Program-made: the position numbers and the translations under genes
In this document: positions 57,081 through 64,000 of the stretch, piece by piece
Layout: the number at the start of each line of letters is the position of its first letter
Position numbering within the stretch: position 1 is the stretch's first letter
Assembly (NCBI GenBank): GCA_944548615.1
Contig: OX155963.1
Span: 21,886,431-21,950,430, forward strand
Source of the DNA: Micropterix aruncella
Lineage: Eukaryota > Arthropoda > Insecta > Lepidoptera > Micropterigidae
Length of the DNA stretch: 64,000 nt
Direction: 5' to 3'
The notes under the pieces: generated by a model
What the model was told of the DNA's origin: nothing
Database searches by the model: none
Seen by the model: the letters and a program-made list of their open reading frames with translations, nothing else

Positions 57081-57300
57081 GTTTGTTTCTACTGTTTATT
57101 GTGAATTTTCACAATGGGCGAGTTTATTATCATACGACAATCTCTTACAACCAATACTACTATGAAATTCTTATATGCATGTGTACGTGAAACATGTGTG
57201 TAAGTGTGTGTCTTGTTATTACATTGAAATGCGATTCCGTTAATTTTACCCCAACAGAAAATGGTGACCCAGCCGGGAATAGAACTCGAACTCAATGCAG
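57081..57300 (-). repeat. tRNA-derived SINE, head decayed
   Basis: Tail side (tttattgtgaattttcacaa, tgggcgagtttattatcata), body (aaatgcgattccgttaattt on plus) and part of the B box (gggaatagaactcg). The A box is not recognisable. Confidence 0.75.
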
Positions 57301-57630
57301 CACTACGCTTAACAGCTAGAATTTTACTGCAAAACGTGAAGATGGCAGTCATAGTCCCGAATATTGATTATTCTTCTCTTATGTTCAATATGACGGCGTT
57401 CGTGATATGACAGTATTTATTTATTTATTTATTTATTTAAGTATGGCGGCGCCCTATATATTGGACCGAAATCACGTTGTGAATTTTTGGTTATACATAA
57501 TATCTCGTATACAAGCAACGTCAAGAATGTTTAAACAACGCCATATTTAAGAAAATACTACATAATTTTTGAAAAAATACCATTTTAATACAACGGAAAT
57601 GCTACAAAATACTAAAATACACTACTTTTG

Positions 57631-57914
57631 GCCCGGTGGCGTAGTGGTTAGGACGCCTGATCTTACATTGTAAGGTCCCGGGTTCGATTCCCGGCTGGGT
57701 CACTATTTTCCGTTGGGATCAAATTAACGGAATTGCATTTTCAATTCTGTCGATCGAATGCAATAACAAGACACACACTTACAGACATGTTACACGCACA
57801 CATAGGTACCTACATATAACACGCCATAGTAGGGTTGGTTGTAAGAGATTGTCATAGACAATAAACCCACCCATTGTTACATTTTCACAATAAAGAGTAT
57901 AAACAAACAAACAA
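57631..57914 (+). mobile_element. tRNA-derived SINE, best full-length copy
   Basis: The 284-base element starts gcccggtggcgtagtggtta (A box), with B box ggtcccgggttcgattcccg about 35 bases later. Both are internal Pol III promoter elements. The body ends aataaagagtataaacaaac with an (AAAC)n tail. An exact 7-base duplication, actttttg minus one t (acttttg), flanks it at 57624-57630 and 57915-57921. 52150-52165 provides the empty site (agcagaagtag on the other strand). Confidence 0.9.
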
Positions 57915-57949
57915 ACTTTTGCTATCAAAGTCACTTGACACCTTAGGAT

Positions 57950-57966
57950 GGGGGGGGGGGGGGGGG
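57950..57966 (+). repeat. poly-G run, 17 bases
   Basis: Uninterrupted G homopolymer inside repeat F copy 2. Confidence 0.9.
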
Positions 57967-58445
57967 AGCGGTTGAGGGTTTTAGTGCGCAGGGGGAGGGA
58001 GTTGTATGCTTGCCGGAAAAGTCTTGGGGTGACACAACCGTCTTTCTTATTTTGGCATACAGGTTTCAGTACGTAATAAATACGCGATATAACGTTCAAA
58101 TAAACTAAAAGATGCCATTCTATATCTCCGTATTATTTCTATGATGTAAGCCTATAAAAAAATGGGACAGATGCCACTAATAGTTAAATGTTTTTATTGT
58201 TATCATTGCTTAAAGTATTGGGTTTTTATAATCAATTAGTCCTGTGTAAAAAAACCATTCGTTATCTATGTTATTATAGATTTCTAAATAAATTGCTATT
58301 AGTTTAGCCGTATAATGCTGTCAGCACCATCTGCGTATTCGCCGTCGTAGAAGGGTTGCCTAAACGTACCATGGCATTGAACAATCTAATGCCCTTTAAA
58401 CGTAACCAATGCTATAACTAAATACAACATGTAGAAAATGTAACA

Positions 58446-58897
58446 GTTACCTAGTAGTCTAGGGTTAAATAACATTTCTGTCTATGGTATAAGTTGAAAG
58501 AGAAAGTAAGGATTACTCTTCTTAGATTTCAAAAACGATTTCCTGGGTAATTATTTTAATATTTCCGATACGACAAGGAAGGAATAAGATGTAAAGAGAA
58601 TATAATGGCCACAATCCAGTTTAAAGAAAGAGATAAAAATCAACGTGAATCCAACGAGGTTTCAAGAGGATTGCCGAAATGATTGGATGTAAAGCCGCCA
58701 GCAAAGAGTAAAGATTGTACAGACTTGGCAAAAGCCGACAGTAATAGCATTTAATGGGATGTAAAATTGTGGTGTTATCTCGCTAACATTTATAGGCTTT
58801 TTATAATATAGTAATGCATGTACATATACCTATAGCGTTTTGTTTTTGACATATGATGGAATCTTTCTTATTTGGACACACGATAATTCCCTTTTTT
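58446..58897. other. unassigned sequence
   Basis: Nothing recognised. Confidence 0.4.
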
Positions 58898-59110
58898 ACA
58901 TGACTGCCCAACAAAAAAGGGAGTGTAATATGCTTAGGGTTCATCTATGTATGTTTTTCGTTTCTTTATTCCACGATAACTTCTAAACGCTCGAACCGAT
59001 TTAAAAGTATGTAGTATTGTTAAAATCGTTATGTCATCCCGAGTGTCATAGGTTACCTTAACTGTCCCAATATCAAGTGAATAGTTGTCTAAATGTTCAA
59101 ATCTATATTT
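58898..59110 (+). repeat. R3 fragment, right part missing
   Basis: The R3 terminus acatgactgcccaac is followed by gggttcatctatgtatgttt, ttctaaacgctcgaaccgat and atgtcatcccgagtgtcata. Confidence 0.7.
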
Positions 59111-59958
59111 TGAATGAATAATTGGGATGGGATTTTCGTGTAATTAGCCATATTTTAGAAGATTACAAGCTTCAAAACTCCGAAACGGCTCATAATTGAG
59201 TTAAGTTGTACTAATCATAAATATTCTAGATAAAGAGATCTTTCCAATGGTGAAAACTTTATTGTTATTGGAGATATGGGCCCAGCGCCCATACATTTTT
59301 GCCCATTGTTGTTTGACATTGTAACCTCATAACAAACAATACATTTAAAACTCCTGATGTGCGAAGCCGGTAGGACAGCGTGTTACGGAGTTACGTGTTA
59401 TTTATTGTTACATGTTATTTGTTATATGAGGATTACCTACCTAGCCAAACGTGACGATCGCATTGAGCGGCACGAGTGCCGCTAATTTCGAATCATTAAC
59501 CTTGCTAATTCAATGCGATTTTGAACGATACATTAGTCACGGAAGGGTACTAATTATTTGGGTGACATTCAGCCTTAGAAGCGTAGTTTCCGCAACGAGA
59601 TTTTCATTAGCACTTTAGGTATCGGCGGTCAGGCCGTATTTTGACTCGTAGGTCACGGTACTAACAAACGGCGGAGGGCAAGGCGACATCAATTTGTAGT
59701 CATCTGAATCGTAGTATGTTTACTAAAACTTCAGCCAACCGACAGACAGGTTGAGTGTGTACTTGCATTTAAACACAATGTTCTATAAGATCACAAGATT
59801 ACATGGTTGGTATTGAAAATAAACATGTTTTGTGTCTCTCCTAACTAGGCAGAGCCAGTTGTAAGGAGAACACCATTAAAAATGGTTATTACAATAAGTA
59901 TCTTCTACATTAGATACCATTATATAATATTCAAATACATGTAGGTACCTACCTTAAT
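59111..59958. other. unassigned sequence
   Basis: 59195-59290 is a diverged partner of 52965-53060. The rest is not recognised. Confidence 0.4.
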
Positions 59959-60257
59959 AGTTAATTATTATTACCCACCTAAGAAGAGTATACATTAAAG
60001 AAGAAGAATGATTAGTGGAACGCGTTTTAATCAAAATTGTATAATAGTAACATCTTTACCGCAGCGGTATTAGTCACGATTTCACATTGGTTGCAATTTG
60101 ACCGATTGCAAAACCGGAGAGTCGAGTATGCGTGCGTATCCGGCGGGTGCAATACCGGCGGTGTAACTTGCTGCCTGCATAAGTGACGGGGTGCGAACTC
60201 ATTGACCTCGCTTCCTGCCCCTCCTTATGATCCTAGGCAGTGCTGTATAATGTAAGT

Positions 60258-60682
60258 TTTGTTTCCTATAGAGCGGGGGTGGTTGTGTACCTTACGGCGA
60301 CTGCTCTTGAAATGACCATCGGCCATCTGATCCTGGGTGAACAGCCGGGCAAAGGACGCCATGGTCCGCGATAGATTCGGTATTCACCGTTTCACCGCTT
60401 CGTAAGGGAGAGGACCGCGCAAGCGACCTCGAACTCGGAACCAATCGAGAGACCGGAGAAATTTGGTAACAATTGGAAGTAAGGGCGCGAGTGTCGGGCC
60501 CGCCAGGTAATCATTACTGGCTATCTAGCGGTAAGGCGTTGGTCTCTTACGGGTTGTGGCGTAGCTATACGGCGGATTGTTTTTGTTTAAAGTCTTCTAT
60601 GCTCACTCCAGGGAGATAGAACGACTAATCGTTAAAAATCCCTGTGGTGACGGGCTCGCCCGTTGTAGTCGACAACCCAAGT
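60258..60682 (+). mobile_element. family A copy A8, 5'-truncated
   Basis: Begins inside the element at tttgtttcctatagagcggg and ends at the common 3' terminus gtagtcgacaacccaag. The exact 14-base duplication tgtataatgtaagt flanks it (60244-60257 and 60683-60696). The paralogous site at 62328-62342 (cagtgctgtattttccgc) is empty. Confidence 0.9.
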
Positions 60683-61164
60683 TGTATAATGTAAGTATTT
60701 CTTTGCGCGATCCGTGTCACTGCAATTACTGTCAGTTTACACAGTTGCCGTAGTTGCTGTCAGTTGTACCTTAAAATTAGTGAGTCAAGCGCATTTGTAC
60801 TCACTAACAATGGGTAGTCACTTTTTTATAGGATTACATACAAAAATTGTAGATGATTATGCGTTTTCGTACCAGAATCGATTGCAAACGCAGTTTGCAA
60901 TTCAATTGCAATTGCAATTCATTGCAATATAGAATCTCCCTACTGTGCAAACCGACGGACAAACATATATAAACACGACTACTTCAAAGGTTTATAAAGT
61001 GAATTATCGTTTAAACTTCTAAACGTCTTATCTATCTGGTTTGGGCATTTCGCCTGCATGCGAGGATCCCGTGTCGCGTTACAGAATATTATCCATTGAG
61101 GCCGATTCGATGAAGCTTTTATAATAAGGCAGACTTACGTTAAAGGAACGTTTAACTTTTTCAT

Positions 61165-61262
61165 ACGAATATGAGGTGACGGTGAAGATCGAAGAAAACG
61201 TCATCGTTAAACCGGAGGTCATTGTTTCTGATAATTAAGATTCCAATATTCCTGTGAGCGAT
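61165..61262 (+). pseudogene. broken duplicate of the zinc-finger gene 5' end
   Basis: tttttcatacgaatatgag then gtgacggtgaagatcgaaga matches the start of the gene at 62395-62465, with a roughly 27-base deletion just after the ATG. The frame reads VTVKIEENVIVKPEVIVSDN and hits TAA where the intact gene has TCA. It continues DSNIPVSD before the similarity stops. No finger-coding DNA follows. It keeps the VKIE motif. A remnant of the upstream duplication unit. Confidence 0.8.
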
Positions 61263-61327
61263 CCAAGGTGTATGAGATCAAAGGTGTATGAAATCGAAGA
61301 CTATCGCAGTTGTTTGACATTATAAAT

Positions 61328-61500
61328 AGGATAAAACGAATTTATCGCGTGAAATTTGTAGCACCCGACGTTTTGGCGATGTTGCAACAGCCGTTGTCGA
61401 GGTTAGACTCTGCGCTGCAATCTTGAAAACGGCGGTTGCAACATCGCCGAAACCTCGGGCGCTACAAATTTCAAGCGGTAAATTTGATTTATCCAATTTA
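61328..61500. mobile_element. foldback MITE between the duplication units
   Basis: gaaatttgtagcacccgacg and ggcgatgttgcaacagccgt on the left recur in reverse complement on the right (gaaatttgtagcgcccgagg, ggcgatgttgcaaccgccgt). The arms are about 60 bases with a few mismatches around a centre near 61390-61420. Confidence 0.75.
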
Positions 61501-61759
61501 CAATCCAAGGTGGAATCTAAATATTGATGAGAGTGGATCGAGTGGTAAGATGATATAATATTATCTAAACTATACGTTTCATTTGACATTGAAATGTGTT
61601 TAATAATTATTATTAGTCATAATGTTTGCACCTAATAATAGCAAAATTTATAAATTTTTCGTGAATACACAATCTGCCAAGCCCATAATAATAATAATTC
61701 GCTTTCAGTTTAACGCGACTTCTGATATCGATAGGTATTCAAACTGGATTTTCCTCCAT

Positions 61760-62406
61760 GGTTAATTATTATTACTTACGTAAGAAAAGAAATATTAAGG
61801 AAGAAGAAGATTACAGTGATGTGTAGTGAAAACGCGTCTTAAACGAAATTGTATTTATTTATTTATTAGCTCAAATGTATGCAGTATGTTTTATAATGTA
61901 TAATGGCACTAATCATAGTATAATGGCAACACCCTGTAACGGTACTCTACTGTAATAGGGCGTTTACACTCTCGCGCGAGGCGCGAGGCGAGACGCAAAA
62001 CCATATCAGTAAACAAATGGAACAGAGGCAAAGCTTCTAACGAGCGTACAAAATGTTTACCTACTTGCTAGAAGCTTTTTCTCTGTTCCGTTTGTTTACG
62101 ACATGGTTTTGCGTCTCGCCTCGCGCCTCGCGCGAGAGTGTAAACGCCCCATGACGATTGGTTGCAATGTGGGCGGTTGCAAAACTAACGATTAGAGTGG
62201 GCTGCATACTCGGCGGGGCGAGGATTCGACGGGTGCAAGACCGGCGGTGTAACTCGATGCCAGCATGATCGACGGGCTGCGAACTCGTTTACCGCGCGTC
62301 TAGCCCCTTCTTTATGATCCTAGACAGTGCTGTATTTTCCGCGCGCTCCGTGTCACAGTTGATGTCAATTTACCTTATCAATGGATAGTCACGTTTTCAT
62401 ACGAAA
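61760..62406 (+). repeat. segmental duplication, unit 2, upstream of the gene
   Basis: The paralogue of 59959-60790. Contains gcaagaccggcggtgtaact, ttatgatcctagacagtgct and gctccgtgtcac, then the leader atggatagtcacgttttcat before the start codon. Any promoter of the zinc-finger gene is expected here, but no TATA box is evident. A MITE lies inside. Confidence 0.65.
61958..62150. mobile_element. near-palindromic MITE with ~70-bp TIRs
   Basis: gggcgtttacactctcgcgc, gaggcgcgaggcgagacgca and aaaccatatcagtaaacaaa on the left are mirrored by the right side ending ctcgcgcgagagtgtaaacg. About 193 bases in all. No ORF. The target duplication is unclear. It lies about 260 bases upstream of the zinc-finger start codon. 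Confidence 0.8.
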
Positions 62407-63429
62407 ATGAGTGAAAAAAATGTCGACGATTACAACCCGACAGTGAAGATCGAACAAAATGTCTTCGTTGAAACCGAGGTCGTCGATTCTGATAATTCAG
62501 ATTCCAATATTCCTGTGAGCGATTCCATACCAGATGGACGAGACAACGTGGTGGAATTCTACGAGAGTGAAACTAGTTTCATAAAACCAGAACTAATCGA
62601 AGGTGGGCCAAGCAGTAATGTTGATGATAGTGTCTCGATACCTTTCAAATCGCATCTTTGTCCGAAGTGTGACAAGGCGTTTTATTCTAAGACCGATTTA
62701 AATCGGCATATTACTGGCGTCCATTTAAAATTAAGAAAACTTGTATGCGCTGTATGTAATCGAGCTTTTTCACAACAAGGAGATCTGAATAGACATTTGG
62801 ACGCAGCTCATAGGAAGTTGAAGAATTACTCCTGTGAAGAGTGCCAACAGGAGTTTACTCGGAAAGGAGGTTTGAAGAAACACTTGGAGTCAGTTCACAG
62901 GAAACTGAAGAAGTACGCATGCGGAGAGTGCGACCGTTCATTTACAGAGAAACAACATTTAAAAAGTCACTTAGACGCTGTTCATAGGAAGTTGAAAGGA
63001 TTTTCGTGCCATCAATGCGATAGTGCTTTTACGAAGATAGGAAATTTGCAACAGCACTTAGACGCCGTTCATAGGAAATTGAAAAGATTTTCGTGCGGAG
63101 AATGCGATTGTGCATTTTCAGAGAAAGGCACTTTAAAGAGGCACTTATACGCCGTTCACAGAAAACTGAAGAGATTCCCATGCGGAGAATGCGATAGTGC
63201 TTTTTCCCGACAAGGAGACTTGAAAAGACATTTAAACTCCGTTCATAGGAACCTGAAGAAATTCTCATGCGGAAATTGCGGTCGTGCGTTTACGGAGAAA
63301 CGAAACTTGAACAATCATTTGGACAGCGTTCATAGGAAATTAAGGAAATATATTTGTGGCGAGTGTGACCGTGCCTTCACAGAAAAAGGAAATTTGAAAA
63401 AACATTTAGCCAGCAAACATAAGGAATAG
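62407..63429 (+). CDS. nine-finger C2H2 zinc-finger protein
   Basis: A 340-residue single open frame. Residues 1-84 are acidic and probably disordered, with two psi-K-x-E SUMO-site-like motifs, VKIE (13-16) and IKPE (59-62). Nine C2H2 fingers follow with strict C-x2-C-x12-H-x4-H spacing, the first at C85/C88/H101/H106 and the last starting at C317, repeating every 29 residues. Linkers are RKLKxY/F-like rather than TGEKP. The fingers differ in their helix residues. It is likely a nuclear sequence-specific DNA-binding protein; the target is unknown. The ATG is supported by its position at the head of the acidic region and by the broken duplicate at 61165, which shows the same leader and N-terminus. 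The frame closes three codons after the last finger. No BTB, SCAN, KRAB or ZAD domain is seen. Confidence 0.93.
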   Translation: MSEKNVDDYNPTVKIEQNVFVETEVVDSDNSDSNIPVSDSIPDGRDNVVEFYESETSFIKPELIEGGPSSNVDDSVSIPFKSHLCPKCDKAFYSKTDLNRHITGVHLKLRKLVCAVCNRAFSQQGDLNRHLDAAHRKLKNYSCEECQQEFTRKGGLKKHLESVHRKLKKYACGECDRSFTEKQHLKSHLDAVHRKLKGFSCHQCDSAFTKIGNLQQHLDAVHRKLKRFSCGECDCAFSEKGTLKRHLYAVHRKLKRFPCGECDSAFSRQGDLKRHLNSVHRNLKKFSCGNCGRAFTEKRNLNNHLDSVHRKLRKYICGECDRAFTEKGNLKKHLASKHKE

Positions 63430-63510
63430 AAGTATGTAGGTAATTTATGTGCAACGAATAGGGATCCGACACACTGGACCTACGTACGCAACGTACGCAA
63501 CGCATACTGA

Positions 63511-63594
63511 AAATATGTCTGTGGCGAGTGTAACCGTGCTTTCACAGGACAACGAAATTTGAGAAAACACTTAGTCTGTTTGCATAAGGAATAG
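63511..63594 (+). pseudogene. orphan zinc-finger unit 1 after the stop
   Basis: Reads KYVCGECNRAFTGQRNLRKH then LVCLHKE and stop, matching the last finger of the gene (63346-63429) with all zinc ligands kept. It lies 165 bases downstream of that finger, exactly in the same frame, but two stops (63427 TAG and 63508 TGA) separate them. The 3' flank (agaagtaggtaatttatgtg) repeats the gene's own post-stop sequence, so the finger plus 3' UTR was tandemly duplicated. Confidence 0.85.
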
Positions 63595-63656
63595 AAGTAG
63601 GTAATTTATGTGAAACGAATAGAAGTCCGACACACTGGGCCTACATACGCAACGTA

Positions 63657-63737
63657 TATGTTTGTGGCGAGTTTAACCGTGCTTTCACAGGAAAAGGAAA
63701 TTTGAAAAAATATTTAGCCTGCGTACATAAGAAATAG
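63657..63737 (+). pseudogene. orphan zinc-finger unit 2, ligands lost
   Basis: Reads YVCGEFNRAFTGKGNLKKYL then ACVHKK and stop. The second cysteine is now F and the first histidine Y, so it cannot bind zinc. It is in a different frame from the gene, about 143-146 bases after orphan unit 1, with the same trailing sequence (agaagtatgtaatttatgtg). Confidence 0.85.
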
Positions 63738-64000
63738 AAGTATGTAATTTATGTGCAACCAGTAGGCCTACGTATTCAACGTACGGAACGCATGACGACA
63801 TCTGGCCCTTGAATTTAGATGGAAGCGTAGGATAAGTGTCTGCTTTCAATCAAATCCAGTGTTGCCAAGTGTTGGGCTTGACTAGTCGCCGATTTCAGCA
63901 GAAAAGATAGCCTAAAGTAGCCGTTTTGAAAAAAAAAATTTTTTTTGCTAATAAAAAGGATTGCAGGCCATAGCTATAAATAGAAGAATTGAAATCATTC
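63738..64000. other. 3' flank of the zinc-finger locus
   Basis: Contains the last copy of the post-stop repeat to about 63800, then unassigned sequence to the window end. Confidence 0.5.
63950..63955 (+). terminator. first canonical polyadenylation signal after the gene
   Basis: AATAAA about 520 bases after the stop. No earlier AATAAA or ATTAAA was seen in the 3' flank, so a transcript using it would carry both orphan finger units in its 3' UTR. Whether it is used is unknown. Confidence 0.4.

Larger units (their letters stand above)
57301..58445 (-). repeat. repeat F, copy 2
   Basis: Matches copy 1 (46811-49170) and the reverse complement of 52080-52450. Contains a (TTTA)n expansion at 57415-57440 immediately after gatatgacagta, and the SINE at 57631-57914. 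Strand is arbitrary. Confidence 0.6.
59959..61270 (+). repeat. segmental duplication, unit 1 (zinc-finger locus)
   Basis: Aligns in order with 61760-62530: ttaattattattac, aagaagaatgattagtg / gaagaagattacagtg, ggttgcaatttgaccg, gcaataccggcggtgtaact, ttatgatcctaggcagtgct, gatccgtgtcactg, and the gene 5' end at 61165. Unit 1 carries A8. Unit 2 does not. Confidence 0.75.

Noticed and set aside
57631..57914. A tRNA gene at the SINE head
   Set aside because: Only the A and B boxes are tRNA-like. The rest cannot fold as a tRNA and the unit is repeated with a SINE body and tail.

Overview
This window looks like a stretch of insect nuclear genome, most probably from a moth or butterfly. That placement is an inference from the AT-rich background, the absence of prokaryotic gene organisation, and the mix of tRNA-headed SINEs, non-LTR retrotransposon tails and many small DNA transposons. 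Only one intact, convincing protein gene is visible: a nine-finger C2H2 zinc-finger protein at 62407-63429 (+). Almost everything else that can be explained is mobile DNA, much of it nested.

Layout. 1-5.6 kb: SINE pieces, a foldback element, a GC-rich retroposon (called family A here) split by a LINE tail, and a TTAA-flanked MITE. 6.5-14.5 kb: hAT-like MITEs, another A copy with an inverted 5' part, an ACACGACTGCC-ended repeat (R3), LINE 3' ends, and an A copy. 15.3-19.3 kb: a 1.7 kb TTAA-flanked element containing a LINE tail, a D repeat and a full A copy. 21.7-33.9 kb: R3 copies broken by other elements, a LINE RNase H fragment, a 1.9 kb LINE with reverse transcriptase and RNase H remains inserted in repeat G, an A copy with a clean target duplication, and a further LINE 3' end. 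34-46 kb: a Helitron-like end, A and B repeats, a G-run-rich tract, a hairpin-bearing repeat (E, first copy), a 743 bp inverted-repeat element and microsatellites. 46.8-58.4 kb: repeat F with three separate insertions (an endonuclease-domain retrotransposon end, an A copy and a 5S rRNA-derived element), a 2.4 kb region bounded by 150 bp inverted repeats, the second E copy, a tandem array, and a second F copy with a SINE. 59.9-63.8 kb: a duplicated segment carrying the zinc-finger gene, a broken duplicate of its 5' end, and two orphan finger units after its stop.

The most interesting unexplained item is family A. It is a roughly 630-660 bp, GC-rich sequence without a long ORF or poly-A tail, present in at least nine copies. 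Five copies have target-site duplications of 12-18 bp. Copies share one end, lose the other end to truncation, and in one case show a 5' inversion. Those are marks of target-primed reverse transcription, so A behaves as a non-autonomous retroposon. I do not recognise it as a named family. Paralogous copies in the window provide natural empty sites for several insertions (A8, A7, a SINE, a pogo-like MITE and a mariner-like MITE).

All boundaries were read by eye. Copy similarities are visual alignments, not computed identities.
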